NCBI RefSeq assembly: GCF_030247185.1
Contig: NC_080571.1
Coordinates: 39,091,502 to 39,155,501, forward strand
DNA: 64,000 bases
Reading direction: 5' to 3'
Origin: Malaya genurostris
Taxonomy: Eukaryota; Arthropoda; Insecta; Diptera; Culicidae
Shown: in pieces, positions 53,774 through 64,000 of the stretch
How the letters are laid out: each line of letters starts with the position of its first letter
Position numbering within the stretch: the first letter of the stretch is position 1
Program-made: the position numbers and the translations under genes
Notes under the pieces: generated by a model
Seen by the model: only the letters and a program-made list of their open reading frames with translations
Told to the model about the DNA's origin: nothing
Database searches by the model: none

Positions 53774-54520
53774 ATGGATTCTATTCATTTTAGGGGATGT
53801 TCGCCTAGCATTCATATTCGTCTCTTGAAATATGCAGTTCGACCTCTGAAACCATTTCACGTGATTTTTCAAGTGATTCGAACAACGAAAAGAAAGATAT
53901 TGAATAAAAAAAAAACGAAACGAAAGAATACAATTATTGTTGACTTCGGGCAGAGCAAAATTCGACCTTCGATACGAGAACTTGAAGGTTTGCTTAAGGA
54001 GCAAATGCATCTTGACATTAAACGTGTACATTTACTTCGATGTCACAAGACAAATATTGTTGTTTACATCCCGTTTTATAAAGAGCTGTATGTGATTCAA
54101 TTCGCTAAAGATAATAACAATGTGCACTACGTGGAGCATGAAAGCATCAAGTACAACATACCAGTGAATATGGTAGATAGTGCTATAGAAGTGCGTGTGC
54201 ATGATCTACTCTGAAGCATCTGTGATCCTTATATTGACAAAACTATGTCCCAGTATAGAGAGATTCTTTCCATCGAACAAGAAAAGTGGAAGAACTTTTT
54301 CCCCGGTATTCTAAATGGCGTACGATTGTTACGCAGGCGCTTGAAGAAAGCTCTACCTTCTTATGTGATTTTCGGCCAAGATACAAGGGTTCCGCGCAAA
54401 TCACTTGTTACCTATGACAATCAGATGGCCACATGTCAATATTGCTAAAAAGCTGATCACTTTGGTAAGCCATGTAATAAACTGGACACGAAGACGGAGA
54501 TGGATGTTCTTAAAATGTCA
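53774..54520 (+). pseudogene. Decayed ORF1 of a non-LTR retrotransposon
   Basis: One reading frame with two stops. Residues 1-146 include LEGLLKEQMHLDIKRVHLL, YIPFYKELYVIQFA and IEVRVHDL, where TGA occurs at 54212. The same frame goes on with WKNFFPGILNGVRLLRR, VTYDNQMATCQYC, where TAA at 54446 interrupts a CCHC knuckle completed by HFGKPC. The layout (RNA-binding region then a single zinc knuckle) is that of ORF1 proteins of mosquito non-LTR elements. Clade not determined. No matching ORF2 follows. Confidence 0.6.
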
Positions 54521-54963
54521 TAAGAATATTCCAATTTTCATTCCAAACCCCTTGTTCCGGAGATAAGGTGCTCAGTATGAAAACGTCAATTTCAGGAATA
54601 CTTTGTTCAGAAGCTATCTTTTTATATTGGCTAGTGATTTTCTCTAGTTTGCAGACCATGAGAGTCTGTAACCAAAAAAACCATTAATAGTCCCATAGAT
54701 GATTTTTTTTATTATTAACCCTCCACTCTCCCCCACACCAAAAGGCTCGCATTTGAGCCCCCTGGTAATGGGCACCATTTTCAGCCATTGGCAACAACAA
54801 TTATAAAATAAATATTGAATTATTACTATACTATATCTAAAATGTCTGAAAATATTAAATTTCTTGAAGTAACATTAATGAATAGAGAGCTATACTAAAT
54901 ATGACAAAAACGAAATGTGTGCTTCTAGTGGATTATTTGTCCTTTTAAAGAAGCACATATGTT
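54521..54963. other. Unassigned DNA
   Basis: AT-rich with a pyrimidine-rich stretch near 54720-54745. No gene seen. Confidence 0.35.
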
Positions 54964-55234
54964 GGCCCTTATCACTGGTATCACTTCACGGTGAGAATCG
55001 AGTGAAGTGAATTTAGGTCCTTAGCACAGAAATCGTCGCAAAGACAAAAGTAATTATTTAAATGAGCTTGATGTCATAATGAACGTCACCCCACCAACAT
55101 TTCGTCGAAAAAATGAGTTTTTCCACTACAGTGATCACTTCACAATGCGTGATACTGGTAATAGGGAAAATCAAGTGAAGTGACATGTAAGTGAAGTGAA
55201 TGTGAAAGTGGAGATGATAATGGTAATACGGGCC
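54964..55234. mobile_element. 271-bp MITE with GGCCC termini and GTGAAGTGA repeats
   Basis: The ends GGCCCTTATCACTGGTATCA and the reverse complement of 55215-55234 (GGCCCGTATTACCATTATCA) agree at about 15 of 20 positions. Inside, the 9-mer GTGAAGTGA or its complement TCACTTCAC recurs several times in both orientations. Clear target duplication not found. Confidence 0.5.
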
Positions 55235-55882
55235 ATATTAACAAGAATAGTTACAATTTAGGTGATTCTAACGCGTTGAATTAATAATTACATTTAGCTG
55301 TTTGTAGACGGTTTACATATAACACGTAGGAATAAAAGACACAAATATATAATTAGTAACTTAGATTAGTAATTGACGTATACGAGTTCTTAAGTAGTTT
55401 TTGATGCTGGATTTGAATGAGTGACGATGTGTAATGTTTTGTATTTCTCTGGGCAGTTTGTTATATATTGCTGAACCAATGAATGTTATTCGTTTCTGAC
55501 CAAAATTTGAAAATGCACGGAATTGCGAAAGATGATTAACTTGCCTTGTGTTGTAAAATTCGAGGTGTTGTATTCATTGTTATACTGTGAAAAGTATCCG
55601 GATTATGTATTATGTTGTGGATTAAGATTAATGTTTGTTCATCGCAGATACCTAGAATGAGTAAGATTTTATGAGGAAGATTTGTATAAAGCTGAACTGT
55701 AGGAAATAGAAAGGGTAGATTGAACATTATTCTGATACAACGTTTTTGCAATATTTGCAATCTCTTCAATTTTGACTTGCAGGCTCTACCCCAGACAACA
55801 ATGAGGTAACTCAAGCGAGGATGAATATGAGCGAAATAGAACAGAATAAGTGTCTTCCGTGGTAGAAAACGACTTACACGTT

Positions 55883-56896
55883 TTAAAATTCCACACAATG
55901 ATGAGATTTTATTTCGATTTCCTTTATATGATGTTCCCAAGACAACGTAGAATCCAGATGAATTCCCAAATATTTAAAAACTTCCACTCTTTCTATAACA
56001 TTATCTTCAATTATTAAGTTGGGAAGAGTGGGAAGAGCTTTCCTTGGTGATCGGAACATGACATATTTAGTTTTTTGTAGATTCAAAGAGAGCAGATTTT
56101 TAGAAAAGTATTCTTTTAAAATCAGCAAGTCGTTATTCATGTTTGTTATAATAGAACTTGTATTGGCATTCGGATAAAACAAGGCCGTATCATCCGCAAA
56201 TAACCTTGGAATACCAGAGAGATTAATCTTGCATATATCGTTAACATATAGCAAGAACAGTAAGGGCCCGATATTACTTCCCTGTGGTACGCCAATGCTT
56301 ACTAGTTTTGAAGAACTTGTTTCTCCATCGATTGAAACATATTGGATTCTGTTTTCTAAATAGCTTCGGATTATGTTATTAGCAATCCCTCTAATTCCAT
56401 ACTTGTCCAGTTTACGGAGCAGTATTTCATGATTCAGAGTGTCGAAGGCCTTTTTTAAGTCTAAAAATAAAGCACCCACATATCTTTTGGAGTCCGTTAT
56501 TTCTAGAATATTATCTATGATCTCAGTTATAGCAACGGTTGTGCTACTTCCGCTTCGGAAACCATATTGCATGCTATAGAGTATTCTGTGATTTTCTAGG
56601 AAACAACCTATACGACTTATCAGCAATTTTTCGAAGATTTTGTTAAAGACTGAAAGTGTCGCTATAGGTCGGTAATTATCGGGTATTGCAGAGTCACGTG
56701 ATTTTAAAATTGGAACAACTTTAGCAACTTTAAGGCAGTCTGGATAGAATCCTCCTTGTATCATCAAGTTGAATGAGTCAGATAAGATCCGAGAAAAGGA
56801 TTCGGCATTGTTTTTTATTATTTTTGCTGGAATAAGATCAGGGCCAGGACTTTTGTTCGTTTTCAGTTCATTGATGAGAAGTATAATCTCATTCAC
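55883..56896 (-). pseudogene. Reverse transcriptase part of the CR1/L2-like ORF2
   Basis: 337-codon open segment with the full set of RT blocks: NKSPGPDLIPAKII, NYRPIATLSVFNKIFEKLL, YGFRSGSSTTVAI, FLDLKKAFDTLNHE, GVPQGSNIGPLLFL, RLFADDTALFY (catalytic ADD) and FKYLGIHLDSTLSW. The C-terminal continuation is in another frame (55940-55536), containing RVSRFLPRKTLILFYFAHIHP and LKRLQILQKRCIRIMF. Confidence 0.85.
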
Positions 56897-57482
56897 CGAC
56901 GATGGTTGCAGGAAAATTGAATTTGCAATTGGATCGATGTGTTGCAGTGGACAAGACCCATTCAGTTATACAATTTCCGTTGACAATCAAAGATGAAGTT
57001 GATTTGGTTTGCTTTTTACATAGTAATAGGTTTATGTTCTTCCACATTCTTGAGTGCGGTGTGTTGTTCAATAGCCTCTCAAAATAACTCCTTTTTGCTC
57101 GTTTTTCAGTTAAGTCCAGTTTTCTAGAAATATGCTTTAGCAAACCCGCTAAGCGAACATCATTCGACGACATCGTTTTAGGTAGTTGTTTTTTATTTTT
57201 ATTAATGTCCACACATCAAAATTTATCCAGGGACATTGTGTGTCTTTGATGTTAGCATGCTTCGTGACTACCCTGGTGCAATCTTTTAATATATTGTTAT
57301 ATTTTGCTATAATGTTTTGTAGGCAGGTGTTCACATCCTGCACATGTACGATAGCATCAACGTAACTTTTGAAATCATTGTTAAGCTTATCGTGATCAAT
57401 AACTCTTTTGGATATCTTAACCAGATTTTTGCTGTGCTGTAACTTGAAAAATGTCAGAACCATGCTATGATCGCTTAGATCA

Positions 57483-58199
57483 CTAAAAATTGTATGATTT
57501 TTTTAAACGATGGGCATCGGACATGGTACATACAACATGATCCAAAATGTTTGAGCTCGCGGGTCTCGTAATAAACGTATTTGAGCACATAAAACCATAA
57601 GACTGCAAAAGATATTTATATTTCAAGACAACATTGGTATTAGATAAATTGATTGGGACATTCATGTCTCCGAAAATCAAACAGGGACGATTACTACAGC
57701 TTTTGTTTAGCCACCTTTCGATATTGTCATGAAACATGTAAAAATCATAAGACGGTGGACGATAGACACCATGAACATCAATCACTTCTCCGGACAGTTT
57801 TAGTTCCGTATTTATATGATAAAAACCATCAGTGCAGGTATTTTCAACGACGTTGTATTCAATTGTATTTCTAATATACATCATTAAACCACCGGAAGAG
57901 TTTTCTCGACGGGAAAAAATACAGTTATAGCCATTCATATTATATAATGCAGTATTTTTACTTTTTAGCCAGGTCTCTCCAATAATCAATACATCAATTG
58001 GATTCAAGAAATGATCGACGGATGTTAAGACATCATGAAATTTGTGTAACTCGTTAATTCCTCGAGCATTATTTTTTTTTTGTAAAATTTTTAGATTTTT
58101 TGGACATACAGTCCCATGAAACAAATTAAAATCATCAATGTTACTGTAGACATAATTTAAATTTTGATCCAACATTGTATTTATTACTTTTAAAAACAA
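57483..58199 (-). pseudogene. Endonuclease part of the CR1/L2-like ORF2
   Basis: 238-codon open segment. Apurinic-type endonuclease motifs: IIGETWLKSK, SSGGLMMYIR, VYRPPS, CLIFGDMNVPIN and ILDHVVCT. It ends in a stop directly before the linker frame. Cut off from RT by frameshifts. Confidence 0.8.
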
Positions 58200-58200
58200 T

Positions 58201-58600
58201 AATTATAACTATAATTGAAAATGGTAATAACACTAATAACAATAATTATAAATTAATTTTAAATTAAATTTAAGAAAAACAGATCATGAAAATAAAAATA
58301 ATAATGAACAATAATAGTTAAAAATAATAACAATAAAATTATAATAATAATGGAATTAAAAATAATTGCAATAGAAAAAAAGATAAATAAATCAGGTGTG
58401 AAAGTTTTTCTTCCGCTTCGGTGATGGTGTTTAGAAGACAATCGAATGAGCAACTTATTCAAATCCTCTCTGGTTCTGATGAGTTCTGGTTTTGCATTTT
58501 AGTCCTTTTTTACAAGTATACCGCCTCCTCTCCCAGGCCAGACAAATTTGATTTTAAATTGTTCCTTGTGTTCTTGCAATAAAAATAATATTTTATAGTT
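58201..58600. other. Very AT-rich low-complexity stretch
   Basis: Runs of AATAATTATAA-type sequence from 58200 to 58380, then mixed DNA. It may be the 5' flank or leader of the CR1/L2-like element. No gene. Confidence 0.4.
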
Positions 58601-58639
58601 AAAAATTGAGGAGCTAGTAGACGCTATACGATAACCGCC

Positions 58640-59035
58640 ACAAACCGCTAAATTTTATCCAAGTCCGACTTCCGGTACATTTTTTTCCTATATTCAAATC
58701 GTCTTAGAGAACCGTAAATAAATTTGTAGTTCATGTTAGTGTATGGTTGAATTAACCGAATGTCACTATGCCGATATCCAGCTTTCGGTTCCGGAAGTAC
58801 CGGCAATAAGAATCAAATATGATAAAATGGATCTCACTTCACTTCCTCACATATGATTGAATAGATTCTCACTAACTTAAATTCAAATGTAGTGTATCAA
58901 TGTAGTATTATTATGCAACAGAAATTTTCAAAACTATTTTCTGAACTTTTCAAATTGTATTATTTCGAGGAATTTCTGCTGTAATATACAGGAGAAAATG
59001 AGAAAGGCATCATTACACCACTAGGTGGATTAAAA
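58640..59035 (-). repeat. MITE-like repeat, reverse orientation
   Basis: It ends at GAGAAAGGCATCATTACACC and CACCACTAGGTGGATTAA, the reverse complement of the family's left end. The body carries CCGACTTCCGG near 58667 and CCAGCTTTCGGTTCCGG near 58778. Confidence 0.6.
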
Positions 59036-59775
59036 TAGGCTTTTCTGAAGTAAGAATTGCACAGCTCAAAACGCCGTCTTTCAACTTGTTCATTGAATAT
59101 CTCGCCTTCAAAAGCATGGATCAAAAATCTATCCTGAAAATTTCTAGATAATTTAATTTAGATGCGATTAGTGCATGAAAACATAGGTGTTGTCGTGAAT
59201 GTTATTTTTGTGAAGGTAAGTCTATTTCTATGGCGGCACAAGCGGTAGCTTTATTGGATGCAGACACATTTTATGCAAACTTGTAACCGAAAATATCGAG
59301 ACTTTTCTGGTCACCCGGCCCATCGAGAGTCATTTTGTACATATGCGAGAGAGCATGGAGAGAAATGTAATACGCAGAGCGAGATACGTGGTTCTACGCG
59401 ACCTACTGGTCTCAGCCCTTAAATTGCTGGATAGCAATGAAAACGACTCTTCTCCTAGGAAAAAGATGACAACTAGATCCAGCCATAAGAAAAAGTAATA
59501 TTTTTCATTGGTATTAACTGAGTCGAAATAAAAAATCTCAATGAAAAAAAACGTTGAATTCGGGTTCGGGATTGGGTTCCGGGTGAACTTCAGAAGTATA
59601 TTGGACTTAAAACTAAAATCGTTTTCATGACTCAAGAAAATTGTTAATAAACGAATACCAAATATTTCGTATAAAAAACGACATAAATAACTGTTTTTTT
59701 GGGTTAAAAAAACTAATGAGGTAATATACGAGTTACCTCATTTTTTTGTCATCTTGAATTTTTCACACACATTAA
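59036..59775. other. Unique DNA with a small hairpin
   Basis: No gene supported. AATGAGGTAA at about 59715 and TTACCTCATT at about 59733 form a 10-bp stem with an 8-base loop. A consensus-like splice donor (AAG|GTAAGT) occurs at about 59212-59220. Confidence 0.4.
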
Positions 59776-59810
59776 CTTCTCTTTCTTATTTCTTTTATTT
59801 CTAGGTAAGT
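59776..59810 (+). promoter_or_regulatory. Candidate recursive splice site
   Basis: A pyrimidine-rich tract (about 59776-59802) leads to TTTCTAG followed immediately by GTAAGT (AG at 59803-59804, GT at 59805-59806). The juxtaposed acceptor and strong donor are the signature of zero-length-exon ratchet points used to splice long dipteran introns in steps. If real, the window lies in a plus-strand intron. Expression evidence is needed to call it. Confidence 0.5.
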
Positions 59811-60120
59811 TGCAGCGCGGCGTCCAGCTTGAAAAAATTCCAATAAGTTTTCTTCATCCAAGTTTATCAGGACCTCTTGTCTATGGTATAAGCAGTTTAA
59901 TCGTCTCTTATTGGAACAAAAAATTCGTCTAGCTCTGAATCGTTATACATCGACTTGTCCTGTTGTCCGTGGAGACAAACACGGAAAAGTTCCTATCTGC
60001 AAATAACAGAATCATTTTGTTTACCTTCTCTTCCGATTATTGTGATACTATCGGCAATTGTGATACTATCTAATTTTCGCTAACTTTTTCTAGAGCTTTT
60101 TTTTCTTTTCTTCACTTTTA
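59811..60120. other. Unassigned DNA downstream of the splice-site motif
   Basis: About 310 bp with no gene or repeat recognised. Confidence 0.35.
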
Positions 60121-60220
60121 TTTACGTTTCGTCTTAGACTCGTCAGTGCAGAGCAGTTCAAATTGAACTACTTAGTGCAAACTTAAATAGTTCAATTTGT
60201 AACGCCAAGCAGACTTAAAG
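60121..60220 (-). ncRNA. Type III hammerhead ribozyme candidate
   Basis: Minus strand, 5' to 3': stem III strand TTTAA, cleavage triplet GUC (60214-60212), stem I, core CUGACGA (60146-60140), stem II GUC-UAA-GAC (60139-60131), core GAAAC (60130-60126), and the stem III partner GUAAA. Stem I has 3 bp next to the core (UGC/GCA), a 9/9 internal loop, then a perfect 12-bp helix (60188-60199 with 60159-60170) closed by a 17-base loop. Stem III pairs A-U and C-G next to the core, then one G-A mismatch, then four A-U pairs. All invariant core bases are present. Predicted cleavage is between 60212 and 60211. Host element unknown. Confidence 0.75.
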
Positions 60221-60500
60221 TTAATGCTATTTACAAAACAGTTTTTTTATTTTCATTGATCCTGGTAAAAATAAAAACATTACTAAATTACGAAATTGAA
60301 CTGCATTAGTTGTTTATTTTAAGCTGCAAAAACAAACAGCAAAATGGGTACCAGTGAATATTTAATTTTATTTAATTGCCAGAAAATTCTTACCTAATAT
60401 CTGAAAAATCTTGTTAACACTTGATACCCACAACGCTAGGTTGGTTGCCACCGAAGCATCAACACTTCGAAATCGTCCTATTAAGGCAGTTGGATTTAAT

Positions 60501-60668
60501 TTAGTAAACTTCATCGGTGCGAGTGAAAATCAGGTCACCTACCCAATATTTGCAGGTAGACAGCAAACCATTTTCGGCACCTAAAGCATTCCGAACGTGG
60601 AATGTTTCAATGAACTGTGCTTCAGTCAGTTCGGTTCGATGTCTGGACGGTGGCATTTTCAGACTCAT
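60501..60668 (-). CDS. Unrecognised 55-codon ORF
   Basis: ATG at 60668, stop at 60503-60501. The translation begins MSLKMPPSRHRTELTEA and continues through FHVRNALGAENG to GDLIFTRTDEVY. Its composition is balanced and unlike the low-complexity shadows elsewhere, and many codons end in G or C. I recognise no family. It could be a short exon (a weak GTAGGT donor lies after TATTGG near 60538), a remnant of an element, or chance. Low confidence. Confidence 0.2.
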   Translation of the reverse strand: MSLKMPPSRHRTELTEAQFIETFHVRNALGAENGLLSTCKYWVGDLIFTRTDEVY

Positions 60669-60779
60669 CGGAATATTTAATTACGGGTAAAATTTTATTT
60701 CATTTGGCTGGAATTTGATTATCTGCTGTTCCGTCCTGAATCGACGAACTGAGTTAAAGCATCCTCATTTTGACTGCCC

Positions 60780-60805
60780 CGACTGATCTCTCTCTCTCTC
60801 TCATC
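60780..60805. repeat. (TC)n microsatellite
   Basis: A simple run of TC dinucleotides within otherwise unique DNA. Confidence 0.8.
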
Positions 60806-63800
60806 AAGCTGTAATAAGATCTAATTGTGTTGCAAAATTACCTGACAGAAAAAGTAAGTCCACATTCATTAGGATGGCAATGTGAGTCATTTCATTAATG
60901 GTCGTCGAGTAACCGGGAATTTATTTCCCTCCACCAATATCAATTCAAAATGGCTCCACCGAGCCGGCAGGCAAAAAGGCAAATCCTCCCGATAATCACC
61001 ACAAATCGTAGCCAATCACCATCAGTTCCATCGAGCAAAGTGCTTCAAAATGAATGTCCTTATCACTGCCGAATGAACTCATCCAAGCAAACATTCTTTC
61101 ACCCAACCCCGGGAAGAAAAAAAGACTCTCGCAAAGCCTCCTTCGCCGAGCCGAGACGGGCAGCAAACACTTTCCACACTCAATAATTAATGAAATTTTA
61201 TTGCGCCAACTGGAACCATAAACAAGCGCGTACGGCCGATGCCACCGCCATCGTGGGAATCAAGTTTCCGACAAAACACATGGCTCTGTCCCGGACAAAA
61301 GCTCGTTAAAGAGAAAGCGAGAGAGAGAGGGAGAGGAACAGAAAAAGAGGGCACGCGGGTATTTTATGACATTCAAAACGGCCCGAACCGTGGCTTGAAG
61401 CTTCATACACAAAACAAACAGACGGTCGACCAGGGGCCTGGAGAAGTTCACAATAAGCTTTTGAAAACTTTTCTGAGCCCGGTAATTTGGCCATTTTCCG
61501 TGATTTTCAATCCCTTCGCGTTGTCGCCCAACGACATTGTTTATTGCAGTGGTAATGAGCAATGGCAGGCCCAACAAAGGCCACGTTGCCTTTTTCAAGG
61601 TCAGGCAACTGTAGGCGGTAGTTTACTTATTACAATAGTAAGCCTTCAACTGTCACGTAAATTACGACTGCGATCAGAAAATATATAATTGATGAAATGA
61701 TGGTAGAAACAATAGAATCGACGACACGACCTGCTACTCGTCTATCAAAACTGTATCGTAAAATTAACTACCCCCCAGTAACTTGTAATGTCAAATTGAA
61801 ATCTCTGAAAAAAAAAATTTCGAACTGGCAACCAAGACTGAATTACTGTTGATTTTAAATAACAGTTACCTTCGCCGTAGTTACCGTTTTCGGTAATGAA
61901 AACAAAATAAATCATTTTGATTCTAATTCAAATACTAGTTTTGGGGTGATAAACGGAAATATTTTGAGTATTTTTCTAGAGAGAATGAATTGATTAAGAT
62001 TGCCCCAGCATATCTAAGAATTCGAATACGAAAACAATTTACTTGCGCTGAACGAATTTCCCATTGCGTTTCGATTATCTGACATTTAAAGAACCCACGT
62101 ACCTAAAGTTTTTTTTTTCTTAAATTGTTGTTGAATAATTAAGAAGTTAATTATTATAATGAAATTACCGGAGTGCATGAGAATGGATTATAAAATAATG
62201 CCACACTCACGATATATAAATCTTGAATGTTTCGCCACTCAAAGGAATGGCGTTAGAAGTAATGGCATCTGTGCCTCAAACCTGATTGAAAGAGTAGTCT
62301 GGATAATTTATTAAGGGATTCAAAGAGACAATATTCTTAGGAGCTGATACAAATTTGCATTGAACTAATATTTTTCGAATAACAATATCTGCCATAGTTT
62401 CCTATTGACTCAACACCAGCAAAACTAGGCATTCGAGAAAAATGAATTATTCACTGATCAATCAATTCCCAACCGGAGTTATTCGCAATGAAAAGAAATT
62501 GGAGGGATCTCTTTTTTCTGGTTTGACATGATTAGAGACAATGAATTCTGCATATTAGATCATCAGAGCTGCTAAATGTCACTATTAACTGGCAACTTTG
62601 AACGACGAAGATTGGAAAGTTTATGTCACTGGACTGCTGCCAACCAGGCTCTACCAATCATCATAAATTGAGTGTCTGAGAGCCGATCCGTCATAACTTA
62701 AATTCTCCTGATATTATACTCACCAGGACGCTCATTGATTGCCGATGCGATTGATATTATCTTCATTTCTCCTGTCACTACTTGATTACGATGTGACTAA
62801 ATATTAATCAAGCAGCATAAACAATGAATTAAATTTGTGTACACCAATAAACTACGGAATCCGATGACTTTTTACAAAGAACAATGAACTTTATCAATTT
62901 ATGTTTATGTTAGTACTCTCATGGAATTTTTTTACTTCAACAGGGAATAGGAGAATGAGAGAGAGAGAACAAAATGCGTCACCTGTCTTTGACTGAGTAT
63001 ACTTCTACTTGGTCTTTGAACTATCGAGTATCTCATTTGACACTTTGACACTTTGACCGTACCGATTACAGTTGACGATGATTTTAGTCAGTCTGTCAAG
63101 GTCATTTGACATGACTGACAATTTGCAACTCTGTAGATCATTGCTTTTGGGGACTGATGTCATTTAGTTGATTGCTAACTTGGTTTTATATGATCCGAGA
63201 GAAAAACATAAGATATTTATCTGAGAATGCACAAAAATTTTGCAACACAAAATACTTGAAATTATTTAGTTTCAAAGTAATAATTGCAGATGTTTATGAA
63301 AAGATGCTCTCCGGAATTTAAGTATCCGAAGTCAATAGAGATTTTTTTTTGAGTAGAGCAAACGTATTCGGTTGATATATATCCATTAGTCTTTTTGTTT
63401 ATCCGAAACTGAAACGAGTTATATTTTGATCAAACATTTGTCGATATTCTAAAAGTGTTTACAAACCTCGTTCAAATTGTTCGGATAAATGATTTTTTCC
63501 GTAACAATTTCAAATACCGAACATTTTCGCTATTTACTGATATTCATATTGATGATTGCTTGGAAACTAGTTCGTAGCAACCTAAAACAAGACCTGACAA
63601 CTGGCTTCTTATTCTTCCTTCCGAATCATCCTTCTCGTCATTTTCGCCCTGTGGAATAAATACCAACGTATCGGCTACAGTGTAGCCATATTTACAGATT
63701 TTTTATTAACTTTATGCTAAGAAAAAACTATTTATTAAGTTTAAATTTTTAGACTCGGTTTTTGATTTGAAATAAACATGTAAAATGTGTTGGTGAATGC

Positions 63801-64000
63801 ATTTTATTATTATATATTAATGCTTAAAAACAATTATTTGAGCTTGGATGACAAAACACGAAATATCTCAAGTTGAACGCAAAATCGAATCCATTGTTGA
63901 CGTATTACCGGATCTTTTCAAAACCGGAAAAAGTCAAGTTTGGATAGAAATGCTTAGTGTGGCCACAGTGTGGAACACAACAGTTCATTCTTCTCGTAAA
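60806..64000. other. Unique DNA to the window end, no supported gene
   Basis: 60900-61700 is relatively GC-rich, with a GA-rich run at about 61316-61340. Overlapping open frames on both strands lack domains. From 61700 onward it is AT-rich with only short frames. No repeat family of the window recurs here. Consistent with host intergenic or intronic DNA. Confidence 0.45.

Larger units (their letters stand above)
55300..58200 (-). mobile_element. Frameshifted CR1/L2-like non-LTR retrotransposon
   Basis: Minus-strand order: endonuclease (58199-57483), linker (57463-57149 and 57212-56889), RT (56896-55883) and C-terminal region (55940-55536). RNase H is absent. The segments alternate between two frames, so at least four small indels have broken a single ORF2. 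RT motifs such as DLKKAFDTLNHE, GVPQGSNIGPLLFLLYVND and FADDTALFY, and the lack of RNase H, place it near CR1/L2. No separate ORF1 is seen. A fragment of a related copy is at 23740-24290. Confidence 0.8.

Noticed and set aside
60385..60410. Minus-strand TTAG|GTAAGA as a second recursive splice site
   Set aside because: The preceding tract is not pyrimidine-rich and the donor is weaker than consensus.
63590..63680. Acidic minus-strand frame after a CCACAG acceptor-like site
   Set aside because: No ATG, no donor of good quality and only about 50 codons; not enough to call an exon.

Overview
This is an AT-rich animal genomic window, almost certainly from a culicine (Aedes-like) mosquito. That call rests on its elements: an errantivirus-type Ty3/gypsy endogenous retrovirus, an I-clade non-LTR retrotransposon, IS630-Tc1 elements whose transposases show a DD37E catalytic spacing (a type described from mosquitoes), mariner relics, a tRNA-derived SINE and several mosquito-style MITE families. 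I found no convincing host exon. The unique DNA between elements looks like intergenic or long-intron sequence, and one near-perfect zero-length-exon (recursive) splice site at 59803-59810 favours a long plus-strand intron for at least the right end.

Layout. 1-7148: a ~2.1 kb element with 43-bp terminal inverted repeats and TA ends (107-2190), diverged direct repeats, unique DNA, a ~1.07 kb repeat carrying eight ~115-bp tandem units, and one copy of a ~430-bp dispersed repeat. 7149-14843: a structurally complete endogenous retrovirus on the minus strand (LTR-PBS-leader-gag-pol-env-LTR), with 4-bp target duplication and LTRs differing at one site. 14844-24300: two mariner corpses, a foldback-like element built of TTTCGSCGAAA modules, diverged repeats and an RT fragment. 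25021-28000: a defective DD37E element, a second copy of the ~430-bp repeat, and a 210-bp SINE with exact target duplication. 28798-34858: a full-length I-clade retrotransposon with both ORFs open. 36078-44780: a higher-order satellite of CAGTTTTTT-rich modules, containing a 167-bp 5'-truncated I-element copy.

45190-64000: unique DNA with further inserts. These are a DD37E element carrying a nested 488-bp repeat, a third DD37E element with intact inverted repeats, a possible solo LTR, small MITEs, a broken ORF1 of one non-LTR element, a frameshifted CR1/L2-like element, and a minus-strand sequence at 60121-60220 that folds as a type III hammerhead ribozyme.

Activity. The endogenous retrovirus and the I-clade element are the only elements with intact coding capacity. 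The three DD37E elements, the mariners and the CR1/L2-like element are dead by stops, frameshifts, deletions or nested insertion. The most unexpected signals are the hammerhead, the recursive splice site, the five-copy motif array in the retroviral leader, the foldback element and the higher-order satellite.
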